64,000 nucleotides of DNA from Apostichopus parvimensis (taxonomy: Eukaryota; Echinodermata; Holothuroidea; Aspidochirotida; Stichopodidae): positions 1 to 64,000 of the forward strand of contig KN897626.1 of NCBI GenBank assembly GCA_000934455.1. Direction: 5' to 3'. Numbering within the stretch: the stretch's first letter is position 1; each line of letters starts with the position of its first letter. The translations under genes and the position numbers were made by a program. Positions 47,894 to 60,200 of the stretch are shown one piece after another. Below the pieces are notes generated by a model. It searched no databases, was not told the origin of the DNA, and saw nothing but the letters and a program-made list of their open reading frames with translations.

Positions 47894-48529
47894 CTGTGGA
47901 TTCTTCTTTAAAGCACTCTTTGCTCATTTTGCACATCATTCTTTGTATAAATTCCTTCTATTTACTTTTCAGTCATTTATTCTTTTCAGTCACTACCATT
48001 ATTGTGATTTTTTTTCTTTTTCGACATAAAGCCTTTCAGTAGCTACTTCATAAGCATACCATTGGTTGTCTTTCTAAATGTTCATTCATTTGTGGTTTGC
48101 TGCTTTCTGTCTTGCTTTTTCTTACTTCAAAAGTTGCTAAATATGCACAAATTTTGTTTCACTACTGGTAGATTTTGAACCTAAACGTTTAAAAAAATGC
48201 AGGCAAAAAGAAAACATAGCAAAAGAAACAACATAGCAAAAAACAAACAAGGAATCAAAGGTGCAAAAAAAAAGTGCAAAGAATTGTAAACATGCAAAAG
48301 TTATTAACTGTTTAATATGTCATCTATCACCTTAGCATTAGTTTCATTATTACGTCATATATTAGTTCTGCCTCACATTTTCCTTTGTCCTTCATCTTTA
48401 TTCATTATCTCAGTTCTTCCTTTTTATTTCTGTTTCATCTCCATTTCATTTTCTATTTTCTTTATTTCATCTCTTCTCTCTCCTCTCCCCCCCCCCCTCT
48501 TGTTCCCCCTAAACTATTATCACCGTCAG

Positions 48530-48829
48530 AGCCCGAGCCTCCACAGACTAAACCATCTTTTCTATCTCGTTTGGAACCTGAGCTCTCCATCCCTCATGGC
48601 CAACCTCTTTTCCTCAAATGCAAAGTAGAGGGTTATCCTCCTCCAAAAATAACCTGGTATAAAGATGGTAACCCCATTAGGCCTTCGTCCTCTGCTCTGC
48701 CTTTCATGAGGGGTGGTGAAGCCAGTCTAGAGGTACCACAAGCGTTAGAGAAAGATAGTGGTGTCTACTCATGCGTAGCTGCCAATCCGTTGGGACAGGA
48801 CTCAACCAGCTGTAATGTGGGTGTGGCAG
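48530..48829 (+). CDS. Ig8 exon (first 300-bp Ig unit)
   Basis: Exactly 300 bp, phases 1-1. EPEPPQTKPSFLSRLEPELS, then PLFLKCKVEGYPPPKITWYK and GVYSCVAANPLGQDSTSCNV. It starts the nine-exon array. The segment after the Trp (GNPIRPSSSALPFMRGGEAS) is its most divergent part. Confidence 0.95.
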
Positions 48830-49483
48830 GTTTGTATACGTAGAGTACTTGCTTTCCAGATAGTTTAGGTCACAGGTTAATGCAAATTTGTGAGCTTTTA
48901 ATCATAATTTGCAAAATGGAAGAAAAATCAGTTACATCATATGCTAAAAGAAAACAAATAAAAGGAGCTTCGTAATATTTTTGTGTGTGTAACAACCACA
49001 TGTGATTGATAAGTATTCTGTGAGTGAGGTGCTGTTGGGACTTTGTTTTTGGTGTGTTACACAGGTGGACTATGCATACAATGTATAGGTGTATCACAAA
49101 GTAGTATTGTATGATGATGATGGTGTGTAGTTAATCTTGTCTAAGGAAAAAAGTAAGAGTCGGCAATTAACTTTTTAAATTTAATTAAGTTTTATTTTAT
49201 GACAATTGTAAGGGTTAACTTATTTCATCTTTACTATTCAGATTTGACTCTGAATTACTGTGGAAGGCAACTTTAACTTTCTTGTGATGAAAAAAGTTGT
49301 TTTTAAAAAAATGTTTGTCAGTGTAAGCAACTCTCTTGTGACATGCCTTTTCTTCTTAATCATTTTTCTTTTCTTAGACATTTTCCTAAATGGCTTGTAT
49401 TTCAATTCTTGAAATCTTACTTCTTTTCAGCTAGTTCTTCCTCATTGTCAAAACACTTTCAAAATGCTTCTCTTCTTCTCTAG

Positions 49484-49783
49484 CACCACCGCCTCCTCCA
49501 TCAAAGCCTCACTTTATTTCCCGTCTTCCTTTCGAATTGAAACTTCCACACGGCGATCCCCTGATCCTGAAATGTCTGGTGGAAGGTCATCCCAAGCCAA
49601 ACATCAACTGGTTTAAGGATGGCATTCCCCTTAAAAATGACCCAAGGTACCGTATTGATTTCAAAGATGGTGAAGCATCTCTCAGAATACCTGAGAGCTT
49701 CCAGGACGATGGTGGAGTTTACTCCTGCCTGGCGACAAATCCCTCTGGACAAGATTCTACTACATCCAACGTGACAGTAGGAG
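49484..49783 (+). CDS. Ig9 exon (300-bp unit)
   Basis: PPPPPSKPHFISRLPFELKL, PLILKCLVEGHPKPNINWFK, GVYSCLATNPSGQDSTTSNV. HPKPNINWFKDG pairs it with Ig11 rather than its direct neighbours. No G-strand Cys. Confidence 0.95.
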
Positions 49784-50343
49784 GTTGGTGCAGTATTTAC
49801 TGTCACTATTCAAGCATGTACCTGCGACTGACATTAAGCCACGTTTGCAATGTTGGTAGCCTGTATACCTCAATCATTCAAATATTCAACCAAGCCAGAA
49901 GGCAATCCACAGTGCCCCCACTTCCCTTCTTCTCTCTGTACTCAATGCTGTCATAACAGTCTTTATATTTATCCTATGCTGATTCTTGCTCCATGATCTC
50001 TTGTCACCACATAAATTCATAAACTATTTACTTAGGTATTCTTACTCTGAATGTTATATTTATTTAACAAATATTCCTTTAAATACATGTGTAGTTACTT
50101 ATATCCATTTATGTACAAAACACAGCATACTCCGTACACATATAATATTGTCACAATGTAACCTTGCCAACTAATTCATATTTGCTCTGTTGTAATATGA
50201 CTTGGTATTTAACTATAACCTTTTACCATGCCCTTTGTTAATCTTGCTTTTATCTTTGATCCTTCTCATCTATATAACTTTCCCCTCATTATTCTTCCAT
50301 CCTCTGCCCTGTATTTCTTCCCCCCATACTGCCCCACCTATAG

Positions 50344-50643
50344 CCCAAGAGCCACCTCCGTGTAAACCTCAGTTTGTATCTAGGCTTGCGCCGGAGCTAA
50401 CCGTCCCACACGGTGAACCGTTGAAACTTAGCTGTGGTGTGGAAGGTTATCCTCCACCAAAGGTGACATGGTATAAAGATGGTACTCCATTGAAAGAAAG
50501 ACCAGAATTTGACATCAGATACCAAAATGGTGAAGCATCCATCGAGATACCAGAGAGCGCGGAAGGTGATGCAGGGGTTTACTCTTGCGTCGCGTCCAAT
50601 CCCTCTGGGCAAGATTCAACCAGTTGTAACGTGTCGGTTTCAG
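50344..50643 (+). CDS. Ig10 exon (300-bp unit)
   Basis: QEPPPCKPQFVSRLAPELTV, PLKLSCGVEGYPPPKVTWYK, GVYSCVASNPSGQDSTSCNV. Phases 1-1. It carries an extra Cys in the inter-domain linker (PPPCKP). Confidence 0.95.
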
Positions 50644-51752
50644 GTTGGTGTTCGGAACTCCTGCTTCTAGTGAATGAGGCATGTTGTGACTCTGTCTTGT
50701 TTGATGTCGTTTTCTCTGGAAAATTGTTTTTTCTGTTTCGTGTCCCTTGTGAAGTTTGTATTGTGTTTACGTCAGTTGTTCTGATTTTAATTTTTGAAAG
50801 GAGAGGTGGAACAGAGGGTACGAGGAAAACTGAAGGGGAAACGATTGGAAGGGATTTTGAACTGTTTGTTTGTTTTGTGTCTTGAAAACAGAAGGGATTC
50901 CTTTAGTTGAGCACATGATACAGTACAGCACAGTCCAAGGTTGTCTGTTGTTACATTAAACTTGACATTGATAATTACCTTTGATGTATTAAGTGCACAG
51001 CAACAGTACCCATTATATATGCTGGAACATACCAAGTGTGTATAATGCTTGCATGTCAATAGTATTTAGTTCTAGGGTATATACACAACATAGTATCTCA
51101 CTGTGCAGTGCATAGTGGTGTTTTTGGGATATAGCCATTATTAAGATATGTACAGTATGAGTCAGTGTACATCTACCATTCAAAATATCACACGACATGT
51201 ATGCATCTCAGCATGACAGCTTTAAGTTTAGGTCTTTGGTTTTCTACATTGTATCTCACAGTACACTGTCTTCTCTAACATTGCCACAGTAAAATATAAG
51301 TCACTGATATGCCTTACCATAATATACAAAAGTACTCACAAGTCATGAATGACTAATGATTCCTATCTTGATTTCAACTAAAACAGCATAAATCTCAATT
51401 CTTTGTTGTGCCACTCTGTTTGTCACAGTACAGTGTTAACATACAGTAGCAGTAGTAGTATGTTATCTATATGTGCCAGTGGACATGTAGTTCCTCCACT
51501 GCCATGCTGGTTCCATTCAGGTTGAAGCACAAATTGAAATCACAAACTTGTCAATCACATCAACACACTTGAAGACGGTTATCTAAGAATTTTGTCCGAC
51601 ACATTCTATCATAGATTTAACAAGGTTCTTCAACGTAACATCTATTTTTTCTTTAAATTTGCACACATTTTGCCCAAATCTTGTGGGTTTTCCTTCTTTG
51701 CAAAAGTCTCTTTTATGAGCCTCGTCTAGTTCATCCATTATTTCTTATCTAG

Positions 51753-52052
51753 CTCCTGAGCCTCCGCCATCTAAGCCAAACTTCATCTCAAGGTTGGTAG
51801 CCGACCTCAAGATACCTCATAAGGAACCACTGGTCCTCAAGGCCCTCGTTGAAGGTCATCCCGTCCCAAATATCAACTGGTTCAAGGATGGGACTCTGCT
51901 AAAAAATAACCGAAGATACGAGCAGAGCTTCGCAAACGGTCAAGTGACCCTAAAGGTGCCCGAATGTGTTCAGGACGACGGAGCTGTATTTTCTTGCCTT
52001 GCAACAAATTTGGCTGGCCAGGATTCAACTAGCTGTAATGTAACAGTTGGAG
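51753..52052 (+). CDS. Ig11 exon (300-bp unit, B-strand Cys replaced)
   Basis: PEPPPSKPNFISRLVADLKI is followed by PLVLKALVEGHPVPNINWFK: Ala stands where the B-strand Cys belongs (all other array members have Cys). Strand F Cys is kept (AVFSCLATNLAGQDSTSCNV). Confidence 0.95.
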
Positions 52053-52321
52053 GTGTGTTGCAAATGTTTGCTGTGGATAGGGTCCTTTTTGTCCCACATT
52101 TGTTGGGAAAGTTTGATAATGGGAAATCCCCTTTAAATTATACCTACATACTCATTTAGGTTAACTTAGTAGTTGTATCCAGTAGTGAAGTGGTGGTTAT
52201 TTGTCATCCATATAATTATGCAGCATACAGAGTATAGTTGTGAAATATTTAGCAAGCTGGTGGTTCTTTTTGCTAAGGCCTCATTGGTTTTGGCATTTGT
52301 GAAAGGTTGAAGTTGGAACGG

Positions 52322-52333
52322 AGGGGGGGGGGG
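52322..52333 (+). repeat. Poly(G) tract
   Basis: A G-run typical of the many mononucleotide C/G tracts in this window. Confidence 0.8.
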
Positions 52334-52681
52334 CAGGGGTTGAACACACTTAACAATACATGTGCCATCTGGTGTTATATCACAAAATAGTCAAAATTAC
52401 AAAACCAAAGGTAACTTATAAGCTATTGTTTTGGATTCTGTAATAATTTAAAAAAAAAGTCTAGATGAATTTTCCCCATTTTCTTGGGATTTGGCGACTT
52501 ATAGTTCTCCTTAAAGTGCTTAATGTACTATATACATTCCTTCCTTTACATCATGAATATAAATTCATTGATACTAGAGATGAAAACATTTTATTTCTCT
52601 TTTCCTGATCCTTACATTTCACTTCTTTTCTTTTCTTCTTTCATTGCTTTTTTACTCTCTGTAATCATTCCTCTCAAAAAG

Positions 52682-52981
52682 CACCCGAGCCACCTCCTTC
52701 CAAGCCTCATTTTGCCTCGAGGCTGGAACCAGAGCTCGACCTAACCCATGGGGTACCTCTGGTCCTCAAATGCAAAGCTGGTGGGTACCCACATCCAAAG
52801 ATGACTTGGTATAAAGATGGTGTTCCCCTAAAGAATGAGGAGCCATACCAGATCACCACCAAGGATGGTACCTCTACCTTGATGGTGCCCCAAGCACAGG
52901 AGGATGATGGAGGCGTGTATTCATGTGTCGCCGCCAATCCTTCAGGGCAGGACACCACCAGCTGCAATGTTTCAGTTGCAG
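52682..52981 (+). CDS. Ig12 exon (300-bp unit)
   Basis: PEPPPSKPHFASRLEPELDL, PLVLKCKAGGYPHPKMTWYK, GVYSCVAANPSGQDTTSCNV. Phases 1-1; complete core. The acceptor is ctctcaaaaag, weaker than most. Confidence 0.94.
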
Positions 52982-53421
52982 GTTGGTTTAATCAAATTAA
53001 AATTCCCGATTCCTTTGATTCTATGGAAAGGTACAACTCTTTACCGGAAGACTAGATGTATGGTACCTGAAATACATGGTTTTGGATAATTAATACATTT
53101 CAACCATATTTGACAGCATTTTGAGAAGATTACATCGTTATGAAAGTCTATTCCTTGCCCATTTCTGTGTTGACAAGACGTAAAGATGTTTTCGAAAAAA
53201 ATAATTGATATTTTCAAAATGTTCTTTAATTTGATATTCCTCTCTTCCTATCTTCCGCTTTGATTCTCGTTTCATTCTTTACATCTCATGATCCTTAAAT
53301 CATTGCATGTGACATGAAACGTCGAAATTCTTTTTGATGGTCGATTGAATGTATGTTTACATCTGCAAGTTTTCTTCTTTCTCTCGCCCCCTTTCTTCTT
53401 TCATTAAAACCCTTTCTCCAG

Positions 53422-53721
53422 CACCAGAGCCACCCCCTTCCAAACCTTCTTTCATAACACCACTTGAAGCAGACCTACACCTCTCTAACGGAGAAGCTTT
53501 GATTCTTAAATGTAAAGTAACCGGATATCCTCATCCTAAATGTGCCTGGTATAAAGACGGCACTCCGCTGAAAAACGGACAGCCGTGCGAGATAGGCGGT
53601 AGAAACGGTAGCATGTATCTGAAGGTGCCTGAAGCGTATGAGGATGATGGCGGTGTGTATTCATGTCTGGCTAGCAACCCGTCGGGACAAGATTCTACCA
53701 GCTGCAATGTCTCTGTATCAG
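53422..53721 (+). CDS. Ig13 exon (300-bp unit)
   Basis: PEPPPSKPSFITPLEADLHL, LILKCKVTGYPHPKCAWYKD, GVYSCLASNPSGQDSTSCNV. It has two unusual extra Cys (PKCAWYK and GQPCEIGG), giving five in all with the B, F and G strands. Confidence 0.95.
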
Positions 53722-55289
53722 GTGTGTGATTGATTTAACCTCTATGCTCTCTTGGTCCATATCCTTCGGTCCGTCTCTTTTGGTACAACTCTGTCGGTAT
53801 GTCTGGAGTTAAACCGTTTTTATGGAATGCATAGATGGATGATCATTGCAACTGTTCGTTACGTAGCATGTCGCTGGTTTTACCTGGCATAACCTGGCAT
53901 GATTGTTGTCTCGTTGTCCTGTTTATTCATCGGAGTGCTGTTAACTTGATTTTGTTAACGTTATCTCGTTTGCCATGGAGGTTTTGCGATTTGATGTGTT
54001 TTGAAGTGAAACTGATATTTGTGTCTTTGTTTGCATACTCCTCAAACTTGTGCGATCATTTCAAGGTTCGCCAAGTTTTTCAAGGTTGGTATTTGCCAAC
54101 TAGGTCGTGACAGTCGCTTACCCAAGCAAGATGAACTTATAGCTTTAGTTAAGCTTCGTGCACGTTCAATTGGTAACCTATCATGATACGTCAGAATTTC
54201 CAAAAAAATGTTACAAACAAAATCTTTCACAATTGATACTCTTTAAATAATCTTCTTTGATTCTCCACTTTCTTCTTTTGGCCGTTTCCATCATTTTCTT
54301 TGGTGGAAACTAGTTTTGCTTTTTCCCTTTCCAGTCAGAAAGACCTACTGTTTCTGTTCATTTCATTCATTCTATTATTTTCTATTTCATTCATTTCTTT
54401 TCTGGCTGTCACAAGGGATGAACATCTTTTAAGTGCAAATCTTGTTTCTGAAAACTCGAATTTCAGTTGCAGGATTGCCTATAAAATTGATGGTCTTCCC
54501 ATTAATCTAAATTAACATATTTGCCATATTTGAAAATATGTTAAAAAGTACCCATAAATATGACAGTAGTCTGACTACCTCTATAGAATTTGAAAAGGAG
54601 CTTTTCGACTGAGAAGAGTTATCTGGTTTGTAAGGATTCAACGTGGAGTGTATTATGGGGTTTTGGTTCAGGTTAACTCACTAATAATAAAAATGATTTA
54701 ATATAATTATTTAAATGAGTTGATTAATATCATAGTTTCTATTGGTGGATGATCACATTAACCAATTCCATTTCAGCTATATTGAATATGCCTATTTGTT
54801 TGATTTGACTCCTCATGAATATGCATGTAATTTTTCTACATCATTACTACATCTATATAGAAATATCTAAACTGCATGTTATTTAATACTTTTAACTTGG
54901 TTCATGCTTGGTTTGCTTTAATTTCTGTAGTTTGATCATTTTTTATTTAATTTAATTTCATTAAATTTGCTTTAATTTCATCATAATATCATTTTATAAT
55001 AAATTCTTTGATCATGGCTCTTTTATAACCCTCATTTTCATATTGTAATATTAACAGGTTTGAGGGAATTATTAATTCTGTGCTTGTTGGCATTAAAACT
55101 CACCTTTGTACTCATGAATTGCTTACAGCTTGTGTGTAGAAAAAAAAAAATTTGCTTGCTACCCATTTGTTACATAAAAAGCTTGATGCAAAAATCATAA
55201 AACGTATTTGCCTCGATTGCCAAATATTCTATCTTTAGCTGAAGAATAAAATTGTGCAAATAATTCTTCATCAGATGGCAAAAGAAAAA

Positions 55290-56000
55290 ATTGCCTCTTT
55301 AAACATTTCCAAGAGTCCATTCTTCTCACTCTTTGAGAGAGTCCTATAATTTAGGCATGTTGCAAGATTCCATCATCTACACCCACAGACTTTTACAAGG
55401 CTGTTACACTGTCCTCTAGCTCTTACAAGACACCATTCTATGCACTCTGGTTGTTACAATATTTAGGAACTCCTACTGAAGCTGTCTAAATTGTATTACT
55501 GTCACAACTGTCACTTCCTCTTGTTCAAGGTTTCACAACATCACAACTGTATTTCAAGAGTCAAGTACTCTTTTCCAATCTGTCAGAAGAGTCCTATACT
55601 TTTACACAGCATTTTCAAGAGCCTTTTACTGTTACAAGAGTAATTGTCAAACATCATGGGGCCACAGAGCTCTTTATCTTAAGACTTCAAGAGTTCATTA
55701 CTCGAACCCAGTATTCTCAAGCTCTTTCATGAAACTCTTACATCAGCAATTATCAAGCATTCACAGGATCACAACTCTTGATATTTCAAGACAAGAATCC
55801 ATTCCTCTTCCACGATCTCTTACAAGAGTCAATAACTTTTAAACAAACTGTTTCAAGAGTCCATTACTCACAATGAAGCTCTTGCAATAGTTAATTACTC
55901 TTGCTCATATCTGTTCGTTAGTAAGCTACTTGCACTACATGCTGTTTCGAGAATCCATAAGTCTTGCTTAGATTGTGTTATAGAGCCATCTCTGGTATTA
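55290..56000 (+). repeat. Old degenerate minisatellite (caagagtccattactc)
   Basis: Variants of (tt)acaagagtccattactctt recur irregularly for about 700 bp with heavy decay, for example at 55308, 55557, 55690, 55825 and 55853. Confidence 0.65.
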
Positions 56001-56481
56001 TGTGGGCTAGCTGGTACATTTGAAAACTACACTTGCTCAATCGATATTACAATTTTACGGTTAGTAATGTTGTGTAATAGTACAAAACTTTTGCTCAAAT
56101 TCTTGTGAAAGTAGACTGCTCAGATTAAAGCTATTACGTTACCCTTGCTGTGACTGTTAAGATAGTGCATTAGTGTTGCTCCAAGCGCTATGGAGGTTCA
56201 TTTCTCTTTGGTCAATTCTTTCTTGGTTCCTGTGATAAGTACTCATCAATGTGAGTCGTAGGAACATGCATTCTCTCTCCTGAACCTAGTACATAGATAT
56301 ATCAAAGCTGATTTCAAGCTCTTCAGAAATTTTATTCAGAATTTTAGCTAAAGTCTCAGATCTTGAGCTGTAGGTAAAACTTGCAAGGCAATGGTGACCA
56401 GATGAAGCTATAAAATATAAAATAAAATATATATAAAATATTCTTGCTTCGTTCTGTCCCGAATGATAGAATATTATTTTG

Positions 56482-56535
56482 TGTAAAAGTAAGTTGGCCT
56501 GACGTTTCGATCCTAGCAGGATCTTCTTCAGAGGC
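56482..56535 (-). ncRNA. Hammerhead-ribozyme-like motif, best copy
   Basis: The minus strand reads GCCT-CTGAAGA-A-GATCC-tgcta-GGATC-GAAA-CGTC-AGGC. This gives stem I GCCU/AGGC, the core CUGAAGA (fits CUGANGA), stem II GAUCC/GGAUC with one extra A, GAAA, a minimal ACGU stem III and GUC at the expected cleavage site. Minimal hammerheads are known from Penelope-like retroelements and small retrotransposons. No reverse transcriptase was found near it. Confidence 0.55.
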
Positions 56536-56909
56536 TAAATGACAAGTAACAGTAACAGAATATTATTTTAACGACTTTTACAGACATTATGACACATTCT
56601 ACAGATCGACCCCTTTCATTTTGCAGGGATAATAATATCACATTCAGTTAGTGAATAATACAAGCTTACCATAATGATTCACAAGGACGCTATTCTACAT
56701 TAATCCTAGTGATATATAAACTATACCATTTCACTTTCAAAGTCATACACATGGCTTGATAGCATTCATGATAGTAGGTGTAGTTTGTTTGTTATCTTCA
56801 GCCAACAAGCAATGCTTCCCTCATCTTATTAAATACCACTTATAGCTGTCAGGCTGCATGCTCTCATATTACAATATATCTTCCTTCCTACCATTCTTTT
56901 CTAATTTAG

Positions 56910-57209
56910 CTCCTGAGCCACCTCACATTAAACCGTACTTCTCATCTACTCTTGAACCCGACCTTAATCTCCCGCTCGGTGAACCCCTCATCCTGGCATG
57001 TACGGTGCACGGTTATCCGAAGCCTTCCGTCACTTGGTTCAAGGACGGCGTAGGTTTGGAGAATGAAGCTCCTTATGAAATAACCTTCATGCATGGCGAA
57101 GCGACTCTGCAGGTCCCAGAGACCATTGACGAGGACGTTGGCGTTTACTCATGCGTAGCCACAAACTCCTCCGCGGAAGTCTCGTCCACTTGTTTCGTTA
57201 GCCTGGCAG
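56910..57209 (+). CDS. Ig14 exon (300-bp unit)
   Basis: PEPPHIKPYFSSTLEPDLNL, PLILACTVHGYPKPSVTWFK, GVYSCVATNSSAEVSSTCFV. Phases 1-1. It has lost the NPSGQDST signature and is the most diverged unit, yet it keeps the 300-bp length and the core Cys-Trp-Cys. Confidence 0.95.
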
Positions 57210-60200
57210 GTGTGTCTTCTAAGAGATTGGATTTGGATTAAACAAATGCAAACACATGGACGAAACTATCCCAGGAATATTTCATACATTTTTATAGCGG
57301 AATATAGATAGGCTTGTATGGACATTTAGATCTATAAAAGACCAATATCTGTATAAAATGATATACGACATTATTAATGGTGTCTAGAGATCATCTTTTA
57401 TCATCATTTTCATCATCATCGGTAAATGTTGATGAATAAAGGTCATGACATTCACCAATTTGATATTATCTGAAAGGGGGACAAAAAACAGGTTTATACC
57501 CTTTTTGCGAATTTTTTCACAAAATGTTGAAAATAGCCCAAATTATAAGGAATATTATCATATGAGAACTGGCTGTGTCTGTCTGGTAGATTTAATATTT
57601 CTGTTTTTCAGACATAATTTTACTTTAATTATAGAGGAGTAGCTTATCCCCTGATTTTCTTCTAATGCATGCTGACAGTTTTCAAATCCTATCCAGGGGT
57701 AATGATTTGGAATGGATTTTTGTATTTGAGGGAAGGGGTTGGGATGGGGGGGGGGTTAAGAAGTGGCATAGACCAATTTGACTTAACTATCACTGAAAGG
57801 GTAAATGATCAATATGAGACAAAAGCCTATCGGCAACATACATCACCTAATGCATGTTGGTGACCATATTCCTTTCCCAATCTTTGTACAATTTTAAAAC
57901 AATTTTAAACAATTTTAAAACAATCTCTACCCTTCATCTAACATTTTGAAAACACCACTAGTGGGAGAATGTGTCCTATTCTTATGGTAAGGGATGTGTA
58001 TTTGTAGCAGGAATCATAAGGGGTTGTTCACATATCTTTCTCCATCATTGGTAAAACCAAATCAAAACCCAAGGGTTTATTTCTGATCAGATGCAATTAC
58101 TTCAATAATTACCTCCTCAGTAGAATATTCATGATTTATTAACAACAAAACAATGAGGAAATGAATTCAAACGTTTTAATTGGCTATATTTTCATGGAGA
58201 ACTAATGTTTACCTATGTCCTAAAGGTTGTAATTTTACATTGGCTTGAACTAATTCACTGCTATTAGTTGTATGCCTGCAGCACACCTGCATTTACTCTC
58301 GCTTTATATGTTTATATGTATTATGTATCCTAATTGCTAACCCTGCATGTAACCTTCATATATCTATATATATATTTGACTCACCATGTTACTTGAAGCC
58401 ATTAATAATTATTCATCATGTAATTAATATTTCATTTTGCTTGATTGGATATGTTAACATGCATCATTCATTTATATGGTATTTTAGACTTATAAAAGCA
58501 TTGTTTTGATTTGTTCGTTGTTAATTTTGTTGTATAATTTAATACTAAAATACATTAACATTTATGCATGGGTTTTTTACTTAACTCTATTCATAAAATC
58601 TCAGTGGTAGCCAACATGTGTGTAGGATCTGTGAGAAAGCCTACTGTTATTCATGAGACCCCTTCCTAAAAAATGAAAAAAATTGTTTGCAATCTAGTTG
58701 CATTTATAAGAAAAAGATAATCACATTATGCAAATCATCACCTTTGTCTGATCGTAGAACAATCTTGCGTTCCAACAATTACCCACTTAGAACGCTTAAA
58801 TAGTAGTCATGGCGACAAGCTTGTAATATCAGGTGTGTCAGCATATTATACCACCAACACCAAGTATGGTCCTTGGGCTCCAATATGTTGGTCACCAATA
58901 TCCTATTTTGATCCAAACAGTCTGATTCTGGACTTTATAATAAGTGTTTTGCACTAATCTTTTTTTTGGTTATTGTATTTGAAACTTATTAATACACTGG
59001 TTTTAATTTATTAAATTCCATTTGCCTTGAATAAAGTCTATGCAAAACATGTGTTCTTAAAGTGCTAGTCAGGTGTCTGGAGTACATAGCATAGGCATTC
59101 ATCTGCCAAACTTGATGAAATATATGGTTACATTTTAGAAGTTCTCAATGACTTTCATAGGTGCAAGAAATGGGGAGCGTTTCAACGTTAAAGTCAAATC
59201 ATTTCCGGAACTGTTTGAAACTGTAGATCATAGTGTAGAAAGAAGCCTATGCATTCCAGAATAAATATATCAAAACAGGGGTGTTTTTTTGTATTTTGGG
59301 AAATTTTTTATTATTTGGGTATATACTGTACTCATAAGTGTATTCTTTATTTTGACGACAAATTCCCAGTGGGGACTTTTTTGGTCAATTAATTTTTTTT
59401 TGTGTGTTTGTGATGTTACAGTGAAGGTGCTTTGATTATTGGAAAAAAAAGATTGTAAAAATAAAATATATAGAAGCTGATTTCTGTTAATTTGGTGTTT
59501 ATCCTATGTAGGGGCTTTCAATGTTTGATATAAATAGCAATTGTTTTCCCAGGTACTCTGGTGGCATTTCAGTCTAGTGGCTTTCATTGAATGGATATAA
59601 ATCTGTAAAATGGATATAAATCTTTAAAATTTCATTCAAAGTTTTTACTTTGGGTAGTTTGCTGCATTTATTTTACAGCTGATTAAATTTTGCTCAACTC
59701 TAGGTTTATTTTGGGATTTCTTAATTTCTTTCATTCTGAGATAAATTTTAGATCATGTTAAATGTTTAGTTAATTGCCTACAACCGTTTAAAATATATTT
59801 TTATTACTTCTAGTACATTTATAGTTTTGTCACCAAATAGATTTTGCAGATCAGATTTCTAGCACTGAGACCACCCCGGTGTGTGTCCTATGTTCAAATG
59901 TTTATTCTTGCAGTGAAACATAAACATAATGATTCATAAATTGCGTTATCACTCTGCTAGTCATAATTATAGCAATAAAAAAACGTAACCAAAGAAGACG
60001 GTAACTTTGATTTTTTCGTTGTCTGTGTGTTTATATTTTTGTTTTTATTATTTGCTTGTTTGTTTGCCTCACCATATCTTGAAAGCGTCACAACTTTCTC
60101 TGATTCTGCTTATTTGATGTGGTTGATGTTTTTGTCAGAAGCTTCTCATTCAACTATGAAATTTTACCACAGTTTGAATAAGAGGTGATATTTGGTACAG

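Larger units (their letters stand above)
53722..56909. other. 3.2-kb intron between Ig13 and Ig14
   Basis: It contains the degenerate minisatellite at 55290-56000 and the hammerhead-like motif at 56482-56535. No missed Ig exon was found; the array simply has a longer intron here. Confidence 0.6.

Noticed and set aside
48317-48628. Separate hydrophobic protein upstream of Ig8
   Set aside because: It is a T/C-rich pre-acceptor intron read in a shifted frame.
50644-50885. Extension of Ig10 past its donor as a membrane segment
   Set aside because: The consensus position of the donor after TVSG/TVAG-type ends in all array members shows this is intron read-through.
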